The notes beneath the pieces are model-generated. The model worked only from the letters and a program-made list of their open reading frames with translations. It ran no database searches and was not told the DNA's origin. DNA of 64,000 bases from Xanthoparmelia taractica (taxonomy: Eukaryota; Ascomycota; Lecanoromycetes; Lecanorales; Parmeliaceae), in the NCBI GenBank assembly GCA_033085395.1, contig JANQBS010000034.1, forward strand, positions 1-64,000, in the 5' to 3' direction. The position numbers were made by a program, and so were the translations under genes. Shown here in pieces: positions 1 to 10,441 of the stretch; position 1 is the first letter of the stretch; the number at the start of each line of letters is the position of its first letter.

Positions 1-3000
1 AAATTTAAGTTATAACTAGAATAATAAATAGAATATTAATCTTCTCTTTTATATCACTGAAATTAATTATTATTCGACACTTCTATCGTCTTTTCGATCT
101 CATTAATAATATTATTAAGCGACTTTACGCGACTTCTTGCTCATTTAACCCTCTATATCTAATTATTAATATTAAGATATTAATAATTTCGATATATTTA
201 TTCGAGCGTATTTTAGTATATCTCTATCTAAGGTATTTAACTAGACTTAACTTCTTAATTCGATTCTTTTAGTATTATATTCTCGTGACTTAAACGTAAA
301 AGTATTATCTATTTATAAATATATTCTATACACGATTAAGTCTCGCTATAATAAATAATTATTTATTTATAAGCCGTCTTCAAAGTCTCGCGAAGTTCGA
401 CTTTTTATAAAACTCGATTACGTCTTAGCTTTCGAATCTTCTTCTTAATATAATTAAATAATCTATTATAGATATTAAATATAAAATAAATTATTAACTT
501 TTTACTCTTATTTATTAGCTTTATAAAAATATAAAAGAATCTAATTAATTTAATTAGATATTTAACTTACGATTATTTATTCGCGCTAAGTCTAAGAAAG
601 TTATTTAATTTCTTCTCAAAAAAACGATTAATATCGCTACAAAGTAGATAAGATCGTATTAATATATAATAGATTAAGTCTTAACAAACTTTAATATTCT
701 AAAATAATTTAAATACGCGTTTTTACTAATATAGCTCTTTATTAATAGATAAATAATATTAATTAATTAAGTTATAAATATTATTAAGTCGTATAGATTA
801 AAGCTCGAAGAAATACTTCTTGCGCTAACTACTAGCATTAATATAGATCTTCGTCTTATATATCTATATGTATATTAGATATTAGTAATAACTAGAATAA
901 TAATTAGAATTTATATATCTTAGCTAAAGTTATTAATAAATCTTTCCCTTATCTTTAAATAGCGTTTTATTTTTTTAAATTATATTAGCTTTTCTAAAAG
1001 TTCTTATTAATTAAGCTAACGCGAATCTTGTTAAGAAGCTCTTATAAGAATAGTTAAATAATATATACTATATAGAGAATATATTTAAGATCCCTCGTAT
1101 TTTACTCTTTAAGATTAAATAAATTAATGAATTAGCTTTATAAAAGAGCCTCGATTAGATTACGAAAGAGTATATTATTATTAATCGTATTATCGATTAT
1201 GAAAGTTATAATTCGCGTCTTAAATATATACTTCTTAAGAATCGATTATACGAGACTTATAAACTTTATATTAAAATATTTATTCTCGATGTACTTAAAT
1301 CTTAAAAGCTTCTTATAATATCTTTAATCGTGATTAATAAAGAAGCTAAGAAGTAAAAAATACGACTAACGATTATTAGTCGATTAGCTATTTAAGGCTA
1401 AAGATATCTTGATATTATTATTTAATAGACTCGTATATAGATCTAATTCAATTTCTTTAATTTTAAAAAATAATCGATTTTTAATTATAAATATAAAATC
1501 TATATTTATAAGAGAGTTAAGATAGCGAAAGATTCGTAATATCTCTACGTTATTAGCAATAGTAAATAAGACGTCTATAGCTATAATCTAATAACGGAAT
1601 TACTCGGGGAAGTTCGCGCGAGTAAGATATCTATTATCTAGCTTTATCTTGATATTTTTCTTTAATCGTCTCTAGAGCGTAAGATATTAATTCTAGTTAT
1701 TATTCTAGTTATTAAATATTAAATAAATTAAATAGATAGCATATCTATCGTTAATAGCTTTTAATAATTATCGTCTATTAAAGTATATTAAGACTTAACT
1801 TTTATACGTATACTTTCGATTTAAGATATGAATTTATTCTTATATTATTATAATCTATTAATAAATAAATAAGAATATTATCATAATAACGATATATAAT
1901 ATATAACTCTTTAGTAGATCGAAGGGCGTAATCTTAAAAATATTCTTATTTCGTAGTCTTTCGAATTATAGAGTCTTAGTTCGCTTACTATCGGCGATTA
2001 AAATTCTTAATCTAATTTTTAACTACTTAACTTATCTTTGACTATTAATTTATTTATATATTATACTTAATTTCGTTATAAATAAAGTAGGGTTTTTTAT
2101 CTCTAGACTCTAATTTCTCTAAAATAATAATAAGAGTATCTTAATTTTTATGAAAAGAATAATCGTTAATAGCTATAATATTATCTACGATATCGGACGA
2201 TATAGCACTAGCTGCGATATCGGATAATATAGTAAAATTTAAGACTTGAGGGAAAATATAATAGCTTAAATAAAGATAGATGATATTTATAAAAAATATA
2301 GAATATTATAAAAAACGCGTCTTCTAGTAATACTTAGTTTTAAACTTAACTTTAATTACTTAAAATTAATAATTAATACGGAGACTATATAATATATAAA
2401 CTAATATATAAAGTAAATATTTCTTCGTTATAGCGTATTAATTAAATTTTAATAAATATTAATAAAACAAGTAGAAATTAATAAATATAAGAATATAAAG
2501 ACTAGGGGCCGAAGCGCGCGAGAGATTAATTCTCTAATATTGCTATACGATAATATTAATCGCTAATAAGTTAACTTAATAAGAAAGTTTAATAAGTTAG
2601 AATAGATTTAATATAAAATAAATATATAGATTTAAAAAGAAATTAAATTAAAATATATTTAATATAGATTAATATATAGAATAGATTAATATATTAATTA
2701 GATTTCTTTCTACGCGAGTTCGAATTTCTATTCTAATAAATATTCTAGTAATTATTTAAGTTTAAATCTCTATAATTAATACTTTAGTAATTATCTAAGT
2801 TTAAATCTCTATTCTAATTATAATTCTAGCGATTATCTCTAAAGCCCTTTTTTCTAGATAGCTCTCTAACGTTAATAATACTCTAATATTCTCTAAAAAA
2901 AAATCTAGTCTTTTTTTCTCGATAAGAATAGCGCTCGCAATTATAAATAATATCGTAAACTCGTATAAGTCTAACTCTTCTCTTTTAGTTATCGATAATG

Positions 3001-3830
3001 CTATAAAAATATTTAAAAATATTTTTATATTCTTATTTAAATCTTTTAATATTAAGAAATTATATAATTAAAAAAGACTTAAGATTCGATTTAAATTAAT
3101 AAGAAAGTCGTAAAAATTAAAAGCTAATAATAAGTTTATAGAGTAAATATTTTTATTTTTATTAATATTATTTCTAAGCTCGCGCGTTATAAGAGATTCG
3201 TTATATATAAAAATTAATAAATTTAATTATATTACGAAAAGCGTTTATTCGACTAGTAAAGAAGATTCTAAGACTTATTAAAAAGAAAGATTTTCAAATT
3301 TAATTCTCTATCTTAAGCGTATTTTAAGAATTAATAAAAATTAAAATTATCTTTAAATTAAATAATAGATCTTATTTTTCTTATTAAGAAGTAATTATAA
3401 TTAATTCTTATATAGTCGCGTAATTATACGTATTTCATATAAAAAGAGTTACTTTATAAGTTAAAAATATATAGCTTATTTATAGCTTACGAAATAAGAT
3501 AATTATCTATTAATTCAAATAAGACGTATAATAATTAGAATTATAATTATAATTTTAGAAAAATTATTTATAAATCGACGAAAGCTTTTCTTTATTATAT
3601 ATTTGAAGATATTAATCTTTATATTATTTATGCGAAGCGTGTAACTTTAATAACTAAGAATATATAATTATAAAAATTAATTATAAATTCTTTTCATAAT
3701 GCGAAGAGAGAAGAAGAAAATTTGTTATTATAGAATAAATAATAGATTATTATTATAATTAACGTGTTAATAAATCTTCTAATAATTAAATAAATTAAAT
3801 ATATTAATAGTAATAGAAATAACTTATTAA
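1..3830. repeat. AT-rich, RIP-decayed repeat block, identity unknown
   Basis: No open frame of useful length exists on either strand. The text is dominated by TA, AT, TT and AA, while CA and TG dinucleotides are scarce and many remaining C bases sit in CG or TC. That is the expected outcome of repeat-induced point mutation (CpA to TpA), a fungal defence acting on duplicated DNA. Some stretches (for example around 1000-1400 on the plus strand) read as protein-like frames interrupted mainly by TAA and TAG, as expected for a decayed transposon, but I could not name a family. A three-copy, about 40-base degenerate tandem repeat lies near 2743-2840. Confidence 0.8.
2743..2840. repeat. Degenerate tandem repeat, about 40-base unit
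   Basis: Three successive units begin near 2743, 2783 and 2824. Each starts with a form of TTCTAGTAATTAT or TTTAGTAATTAT, and the first two continue AAGTTTAAATCTCT. The third unit diverges after its first 15 bases. The repeat lies wholly inside the RIP-mutated block and may be the relic of a repeated coding or UTR segment of a transposon. Confidence 0.5.
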
Positions 3831-4189
3831 GCCCTAGATAATTACGAAGATCTTTTACAATATAATATCAAATGCGATAGTGAGCTTAGCTCAATAACGT
3901 GATAGTGAAGTAAAGTAATGGTAATAATAATAATAAAGTGAAGTAATAATTAGAATAATAATTAGAATACGTTCGCATAATTCTATATAGAGTAACTTCT
4001 TCTATATATAGTATATTTCTTATACCCCTGCATATAATATAAGATACCTCTACATATATTAGAAATTTCCTAGATTATTTCATGATACTAGCACGTCTTT
4101 CAGATTATCCCATAAAAATTAAATGATATGATCTCAATACCATACCATATCATGGTATGGTATCGACACCCCAGACCATCCCAGATCTT
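3831..4189. other. Less-mutated segment between two RIP-decayed tracts
   Basis: Base composition changes here: CA and TG reappear and short GC-richer stretches occur, especially 4080-4260. The segment contains AATAAT-type simple repeats near 3925-3965 and a perfect 27-base hairpin at 4137-4163. On the minus strand, the purine run AAAGGAGGGG followed by TGTTATATG (about 4260 down to 4242) resembles a polypurine tract plus LTR start. The same bases also continue the retroelement protease frame, so I cannot decide between LTR and coding sequence. Confidence 0.35.
4137..4163. repeat. Perfect 12-base inverted repeat with 3-base loop
   Basis: The left arm ATACCATACCAT (4137-4148) and right arm ATGGTATGGTAT (4152-4163) are exact reverse complements separated by ATC. 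Each arm itself contains a tandem ATACC. It lies in the short non-RIP stretch next to the dead copia element, and could be an LTR hairpin, a terminator-like structure or the footprint of a small inverted-repeat element. Confidence 0.8.
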
Positions 4190-5350
4190 TCCGACCCGTA
4201 CTCCCTAATCGACTTCGTAGAATAATTATTCCCATATAATCTACATATAACACCCCTCCTTTAACCTTGATAGTACGTCTCTTTATTCGAGTGAGAGAGT
4301 CACTAAAAAAATTAAATTTATTAGTTATATAAGATAACGCGCCGATATTAATAATTCACGAGAGGGAGTCTAGCTTACTTATAACTTCCTAGATGATATG
4401 AATAATAGTATCGTCTTCATTATTAGTAACATTCAATATTAAGTCTAATTCAACTTTATACGCCTTTTAAGATTTCTTATTATTCTTCTTAAAGTGCTTA
4501 GCGAACGTAATCTTCTTCTCAGACTTCTTCTCTTTTAATATATAAATTAATTTCTTTATCGCCTTAAAAGCTTTATAATCTTAAATCTTATAATCTTCTC
4601 CATTATATATATAGTATCGAAGCTTACGAGTTAACGAAGTAGACGAATAATTTGAAGTCTTTGATCTTTAATTATTAAAGAAGCGATTTTAACGTCCTTT
4701 ACTTAATTATTAACGATAAGTTTAAGATTGGCGAGTATACATTTTTAACTTATTTATAGCCTTTATCGAGTTCTTCGTCTCTTAAAGTATACGAAGAGCT
4801 TTATCTAAGTCTTTCTCCTCGCTTAACTTTAAAATAGTTATTATAATATTATATTCGGATGGCAATGAATCATAGAGTCGATATAGAAGTTCTTTAATAT
4901 TATAGGCCCCGGCCAGAGTGAGCTTAATTGCTAGAATATTATAACGAATCTTATAGAGTATAGCTCACACATCTTGAACTAATTGCTCTTTCTTCTTCTT
5001 ATAGTTAATAAATTTCTTTTATTTATTTATAATAACTTGTTTCCTCGTATCTTTATATTTTCTCGTTAAAGTATCTTATTAATCTTTTACTATTATATAA
5101 TTAATAATTAGAGTTAAATTAATCTCGTCTATTCTTAGAATAAAGAGTTCTTTTATTAACTTATTAAGCTTATTATATTTAACTCTCTTATTAGGAAATA
5201 AGACGATATATATTAATTTTGTCTATTCTAAGACGTATATTTCGCTCTTTACTTGCAATTTGATCTTAATAAGAGCAATTATTTTTCGTAATTGCTGGAG
5301 TTAAGAATAAGAATCTTATTAAACTTATAGACGTTCTCCATGATATTCAT
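4190..5350 (-). pseudogene. Dead Ty1/copia-type gag-protease region, RIP-mutated
   Basis: Read on the minus strand from an ATG at about 5341 (another at 5350), a single decayed frame resembles a fungal copia-type gag polyprotein. An N-terminal stretch (MENVYKFNKI) is followed near 5000-4760 by a gag helical region (YDSLPSEYN, LKLSEEKDLDKAL). At about 4617-4576 a zinc knuckle spaced C-x2-C-x4-H-x4-C has Tyr at every ligand position. Near 4340-4250 the start of an aspartic protease reads NIGA where the family has D-S/T-G-A, followed by TIKV and LYVD. The breaks are mostly TAA/TAG where family members have Gln or Trp, matching RIP transitions. No integrase, reverse transcriptase or RNase H follows in this orientation, so the element is truncated as well as dead. 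Confidence 0.7.
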
Positions 5351-5378
5351 TTATTAATATAATAATATTCGATATAAT

Positions 5379-5679
5379 TGTTATTATAGATAGACTCCAG
5401 GGTGTGTGTTACTAACACAGTGCTATCACAGATAGCTCTACACGAATATTTTCACGGGGAACTATTCTTTATTATCGGTGAGCTGTAGGCGGCGACGGCG
5501 ACTTGTAGGAGATACTATATAGTAGTAGCACTACCGGGCTTATAATCTATTGAATAACTAGGCCTAGAACGACTTGATTGAGTACTCTAGAGAGTTAACC
5601 TAGCTAGGAACTACTGGAGAGGAAATATCTAGTGCCAAGCCCACTAGTGTGATAGGGCTGAATGCCCCTATTTCCAACA
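5379..5679 (-). mobile_element. Probable LTR (301 bases) of the dead copia-type element
   Basis: On the minus strand the segment starts TGTTGGAAATAGGGGC and ends CTATAATAACA, giving the TG...CA ends and the TGTT/AACA inverted tips usual for copia LTRs. It lies immediately upstream (minus strand) of the gag start, with only about 30 AT-rich bases between for a primer-binding site and leader, which is where a 5' LTR belongs. Unlike the internal region it keeps many CA and TG dinucleotides. A second copy was not recognised in the window, so this rests on its ends and position. It stops 278 bases before the proteasome start codon. Confidence 0.6.
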
Positions 5680-5957
5680 AGGAGTACTGCAGCGAAATAA
5701 TATAATGGATCGTTGGTCCAAACCGTACACCGTAGTAAGGCTGGGCCAGATTCGCGTCGCTGTTTCGAGGCAGCTCCATCCTCAACATCAGCTTCGAGAT
5801 CGCCACCATTCAAATAAGAGGATCACACGAAGCAAATTACGTGGTTAGTCTCTGAACTGCTCTGAGGACGACAACTTTCAACCAAGAAGCAACTGTTTGC
5901 GAGCGAAAAGCTGGTGCATACGATCCTCCTGCACTCAATACCTGGTCCTCCGCCGCC

Positions 5958-6844
5958 ATGCCAGGCTTCGACTTCTCCAATCATAACCGCAATGCAGCTC
6001 TACACGCTCAAGGAGTGCCGTTACCAAAAGCTACCAGCACAGGTACCACGATTGTTGGAGCCATATTCGATGGAGGAGTTGTCATAGCAGCAGATACAAG
6101 AGCTACGTCTGGACCAATAGTAGCCGATAAGGTGCAACCCTCTCATTGATCGTGCTATATCTTACGCTGACATCGCTTCCGCCTTAGAATTGCGAGAAAC
6201 TGCACTACATCGCTCCTCAAATATGGTGCGCCGGCGCCGGAACAGCTGCAGACACAGAATTTACCACTGCCATCATCTCATCCAACCTTGAACTCCATAC
6301 TCTATCGACAGGCCGCAAACCCCGCGTCGTCACATGTATGACGATGCTAAAGCAACACCTTTTTCGATACCAAGGCCACATTGGTGCATATCTTGTTGTT
6401 GCTGGTGTTGATCCGACAGGGGTTAGCCTCTTCACCGTACACGCTCACGGAAGCACCGACAAGCTCCCTTACGTTACTATGGGATCTGGATCCTTGGCAG
6501 CGATGGCCGTGTTTGAGACACAATGGAAGCAGAAAATGACTAGGGAAGAGGCTGTGAAGCTAACATCGGACGCCATTCAAGCTGGCATCTTCAACGATCT
6601 GGGGTCAGGGTCCAACGTCGATGTTTGTGTGATTACGGCGGAGAAGACGACATTGATGAGGAACTACATCACTCCCAACCAAAGAGAAGTGAAGCAACGG
6701 GATTACAAGTTCAAGCGTGGTACTACGGCTGTGCTGAAAGAGAAGATCATTACAAGGGAGGAGATCAGTAAGTACGTTACGGTACATGAGTTATCGTCAG
6801 ATGATGATGTAGTCGTCGTGGAGAAGATGGATATCGATGCATGA
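5958..6844 (+). CDS. pup1: 20S proteasome subunit beta-2 (Pup1-type)
   Basis: Two exons, 5958-6131 and 6188-6844, with a 56-base GT-AG intron, encode 276 residues. The protein is a catalytic beta subunit of the 20S proteasome core, the trypsin-like site, acting in nucleus and cytosol. The propeptide ends TSTG, so the mature protein should begin at Thr30 in TTIVG, the N-terminal nucleophile. The ADTRAT motif downstream carries the expected Asp, and the junction restores the family sequence around IWCAGAG. The C-terminal tail is acidic (SSDDDVVVVEKMDIDA) after a long arm that in this subunit wraps a neighbour. Length fits the family. The ATG context (GCCGCCATGCC) is strong. An LTR relic ends 278 bases upstream, so its promoter is compact. 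Confidence 0.95.
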
Positions 6845-7860
6845 GGGTCAGGTCAGCAATATGACTTCAAGGAAGAGAGCAAGTGGGGGCTGTACTATAA
6901 TGCTTGTATTAACAGTACAGCTCGACGCAGGTCATAGAGTCCGGTTCAGAGTATCGACACATAACTTCGGAAAAGAGAGCTGAAGGTTCTTTGAATTGAA
7001 CTCCTGACCGTTATTGAACATGTCATACTTTCCATCAAATGCTGCAGTACGCCCAATCAATAATATGAGTTGTTGACATAGGACAGAAACCTGCAGATAA
7101 TCATGCGGCTAAAACAAAAAGAGTACGACGTTCTCAGACCATCCTGAGCCTTGATCCTTGCATTCTCGTTATATACTGCAGAAACAATGACGCTAACCCT
7201 AGAACATTAACGGGCATATGCCACACGAAAAGTCTCCACGCACGGAATCTACCCTTAGAACTTGGTCGCCGTCCTTGCATCGTTACATCAAACAGTGCAC
7301 GGCTGTAATCATGGCTTGTCATCAAGATGCAAAAGAGAAGCAACCCGAGCTTGAGATTTGTTCAGGCAATGGATAATGAATCTCCGTTAATGATATTGGA
7401 GGATAGGTAGCACCTTTCGCCTTGGGTTCTGTCACTGGCAACCCGTCGTGAATTGCGATGCGGAGTGTGCAAGCTTCAGACCAAGCCCACGATGAGGGGA
7501 CTAGTGAGCCAGCTGAAAGCATAGTGCCCATTCGAACAATCCTGTCTTATGCTTCACTGGATAGGCACGGTACCGAAAACAAGAATCGATGGTCTGGGTC
7601 TTGGCACTTGTACGGCACTTGTTTGGCACCTGCATGAAGACTGCATAAGACAGGCCATGAGGCGTTGACCCCACTGGCCTGGCCTTTGAATGTTTGGGGT
7701 ACATAAAAAGGAAGCACTCCCACAAAATTCTGCCGCCACTCGACCACAGCTACAATTGTCGATCATCATCCACAAGTTGACGGTTGTATCAAAGCTACCA
7801 CTTTTCTAGACCTTAGCACACCCAAGTGCATCCACCTCAAATCCTATACCAACCATCATC
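6845..7860. other. Intergenic region, no gene seen
   Basis: About 1 kb between the proteasome gene and a small plus-strand ORF. The short frames on the minus strand (7134-7775) overlap each other in several frames and show no family resemblance or sensible codon pattern, so I leave them out. Confidence 0.5.
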
Positions 7861-8178
7861 ATGCCCTCCACTCTTCTCACAGCAGCAACCGACATTTGTG
7901 TAATTGCTGGCGTCGCCGCTGTGGCCACTGCCGCCACCAACTCCAAAATTGCTCCCTTCACGATCTCTCTCGGCGCCGAGTATGAGGACGACTCGCTGGT
8001 TGCAGCTGAAACCAACGATGCTGTCGCCACCCCAGGACAACCCCGATCACCTCTTCAACAATTCGCGGACGACGACGACAAGAAAGCACTCACAGTGACC
8101 GTCACTGAAGTAGCTGTCACACCTCCCCTGGCGGAGATGGAAGGGGGTGATTTCTTTGCCAGCGCAAAAGCAGCATAG
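7861..8178 (+). CDS. Hypothetical small protein, 105 aa
   Basis: The single open frame starts at an ATG preceded by ATCATC, a favourable fungal context. The N-terminal third (about residues 5-27) is Ala/Val-rich and moderately hydrophobic and could be a signal peptide or a membrane segment. The rest is acidic and Ala/Thr-rich (EYEDDSLVAAETND, DDDDKK), apparently disordered. I recognise no domain. An antisense frame runs most of the length, which often reflects simple codon composition, so this could be chance. The frame-consistent Ala/Thr/Val usage and clean stop favour a real small gene only weakly. Confidence 0.4.
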   Translation: MPSTLLTAATDICVIAGVAAVATAATNSKIAPFTISLGAEYEDDSLVAAETNDAVATPGQPRSPLQQFADDDDKKALTVTVTEVAVTPPLAEMEGGDFFASAKAA

Positions 8179-8548
8179 AGGCCGAATTCACGGGCCATCA
8201 GTAACTATTGCAAACAGTTGCTACGAAAGCGAGCCTGCAGATCAGTTCTAAAAACGCACTTGCAAAGCACGGCGTTCATCAATTCGGCTTTGGAGCTTTT
8301 GCATGGTCAGAGGTGGCGGGTTTTTTGGCCGGCTTACACGAGAGTCTCGGAGTCCGAATGCTCTCTGTGAGGACAAAGCTTGGTGATATTGATTGGACAC
8401 AACGGCGTATGGGCGCTTTTCGCGTGTCGCGTGGGTGGAGAACACGGAGTCGAAATACATTTACATCCGACAGCTCATGCTATGTTGTCCACCCTTTCGC
8501 TATTCTCCGGATTTCGAATAATCTCTTACCTGTTGCAAAGGCACCAGC

Positions 8549-9148
8549 ATGAGCATGCCTTTCAACATGAAATCCCCTCTCTTTTGGTTTCTTATGTTGC
8601 TTCAATTACACTTCGCTTTCTCATTACCCAGCCTACCCTCGAACAACCCCCCCTCCCTCTCTCTCATCCAAAACCCAGCAGCTTCGAACCTCTCAAAACC
8701 AACGTGCCTTCCACCCCCCCTCCTCCCCCCCACACATCGCAAATTGCATCCCCTTGCTGACATTCCTCCCTACAGCACCGACACTTTCCGCATCCCCGAT
8801 ACGGACCTCGTCCTCAAATTCGAATCCTTCGGCCCCATCCTCGACATCTCCGACCTCCGCACCCTCCTCACCGAAGCCCAAGACGAGATCCAAACGGACG
8901 TCACTCGCCGCGGTGCCGACGCCACCGCACCGTCTCACATCTACTCACCGTGGTGGCACCGAGGTATTGCGTTGCAGCTGCACGTCATGACTCGGGCCGC
9001 GACGCTCGGTCAGTTGCGCAGCTTGATGGAAGGGTTGGAGCTGTATTTGGTTAAGCCGGGGAGGGCCAGGGCGACGCGGTTCCGGGTGTGGGAGGAGACG
9101 AGCGATTGGTCGATCGTTTTGTTTGTGGGGGAGATTTGGGCGACTTGA
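8549..9148 (+). CDS. Hypothetical secreted protein, about 199 aa
   Basis: The frame opens MSMPFNMKSPLFWFLMLLQ; starting at the third Met (8567) would give a typical signal peptide with a hydrophobic core of about 14 residues and a cut near FAFS. A Pro/Ser/Asn-rich linker follows, then about 120 residues of mixed structure (IPDTDLVLKFESFG, an acidic helix LLTEAQDEI, and a C-terminal strand pattern SDWSIVLFVGEIW). Many small secreted ascomycete proteins share this plan, but I recognise no family. There is a single cysteine, so it is not a classic Cys-rich effector. Codons ending in C dominate the middle, which supports coding. Confidence 0.55.
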   Translation: MSMPFNMKSPLFWFLMLLQLHFAFSLPSLPSNNPPSLSLIQNPAASNLSKPTCLPPPLLPPTHRKLHPLADIPPYSTDTFRIPDTDLVLKFESFGPILDISDLRTLLTEAQDEIQTDVTRRGADATAPSHIYSPWWHRGIALQLHVMTRAATLGQLRSLMEGLELYLVKPGRARATRFRVWEETSDWSIVLFVGEIWAT

Positions 9149-9770
9149 AATGTAAGGGGGCGCGCGGGGCGGCGGCGTTTTTTTCGCTATGGTATGGTTG
9201 GGGTTTCGCTGTTTGGGGAAACCCTGAGATATACGGCAACTGCATTCCACGTTTGCCTTCACGTTGGGCTTCTTCACTAGCTGCATGTGGGGCTACATGT
9301 GCTAATGCGGGAACATCCCGGGAGCTGCAGATGTGTTTCCCACTTTTGGTAGCTTGCATTGCTGTCGAGAACGCCGTTGCTTTTCAGAGCAACGAGTGTG
9401 ACAACGTCGATTCGATCTAGTGCTGAGCATCCGAGCCGATCTCAGGTACAGTCGAGAATGAAGAAAATCAGACCAATATCCTCTATAATGGCATTCTTAC
9501 GAACAAGGGTGCTTACCTTCAATATTTCTCTCCCTCTGCATAGAGAATGGACCAGAGCCACCAGAGCCAGGAAGTCCGCCAATATCCTCCTACGACGTGC
9601 ATGACTATACCTCGGCTGGAGGAGAATCTTGAAAGGCGAGCAGCATCCGAGATCAAATTTGCATGCACCCGAACCATTTTCAACCATCAACGCATACCGG
9701 CACCTTCCGCATCAGACTCAAGATCTCGTTTCCGCTAAACCGAACAGGGGTACGAGTACAGAACTGCAAA

Positions 9771-9823
9771 GGCTCAAGCTCAGGCTCAAGCTCAGGCTCA
9801 GGCTCGGGCTCGGGCTCGGGCTT
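9771..9823 (+). repeat. Hexanucleotide repeat GGCTCA/AGCTCA/GGCTCG
   Basis: About eight and a half units run from 9771: GGCTCA, AGCTCA, GGCTCA, AGCTCA, GGCTCA, then GGCTCG three times. The gradual shift from A to G in the last position suggests slippage plus point change. One frame would read Gly-Ser repeats. Confidence 0.85.
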
Positions 9824-10004
9824 TGCAAATAGCTGCGGACCCCCCATTGTTGGAATTGTGGAACGCGTGATGATGAGGGATCGGGGGGGAAGGAAGGAAG
9901 GAGAGCGACGAGGATATGCGCTGAGCTGAGAGCGGTATTGAGGATTGGATAAGTGGTGTGTGCTACTTTACTTCTTACCCGAGTTTGACTTGGTGGTGCG
10001 GGGG

Positions 10005-10061
10005 AATAAATAAGGAAAGGGAGGGAGGAAGGAAAGAAGGAGGGAAGGAAGGAAGGAAGGT
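10005..10061 (+). repeat. GGAA/GAGG purine-rich microsatellite
   Basis: An almost pure purine stretch of GGAAGGAAAGAAGG and (GGAA)n units on the plus strand, followed by a looser G-rich tract to about 10150. Of possible use as a polymorphic marker; no gene is implied. Confidence 0.85.
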
Positions 10062-10441
10062 AGGTGAGGAGTTGGGAGGGTAGGGCTGTTGGGTATTATG
10101 GATGAGGGGGAGAGTATGAAGTAGTGTGATGGAGTGGGGAGGGTATGTGTGTGGATGAGATTAGTGACTGTTAACAGACGAAAGAGTGGTATGTTAGATG
10201 ACGCTGGATATAGCCCACCAGTGGTTTAAAGTCATACCTCCAGGACACTAACACGTTCACACCAAAAGCCGTAGCTTTCATTAATCCCTTATCTCGATAA
10301 CTTACATAATTTACACAGCATCTGAATCATTGGGAATATCGCTCATGACGCTGATACAAATGCCACCAGCACAAAAGTATATTACAAAACCAATTATCAT
10401 TGTCAAAAAAAGCCCTCCATCCACCCACTAAGAATTAAATA

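Larger units (their letters stand above)
9149..10441. other. Intergenic region with simple repeats
   Basis: The region between a plus-strand gene and the 3' end of a minus-strand gene holds two simple-repeat tracts (listed separately) and otherwise nothing that I can support as a gene. A plus frame at 9663-9929 owes its Gly-Ser run entirely to the hexanucleotide repeat. Confidence 0.5.

Noticed and set aside
9663..9929. Plus-strand frame with a Gly-Ser run
   Set aside because: The run is made entirely by the hexanucleotide repeat; flanking residues show nothing protein-like.
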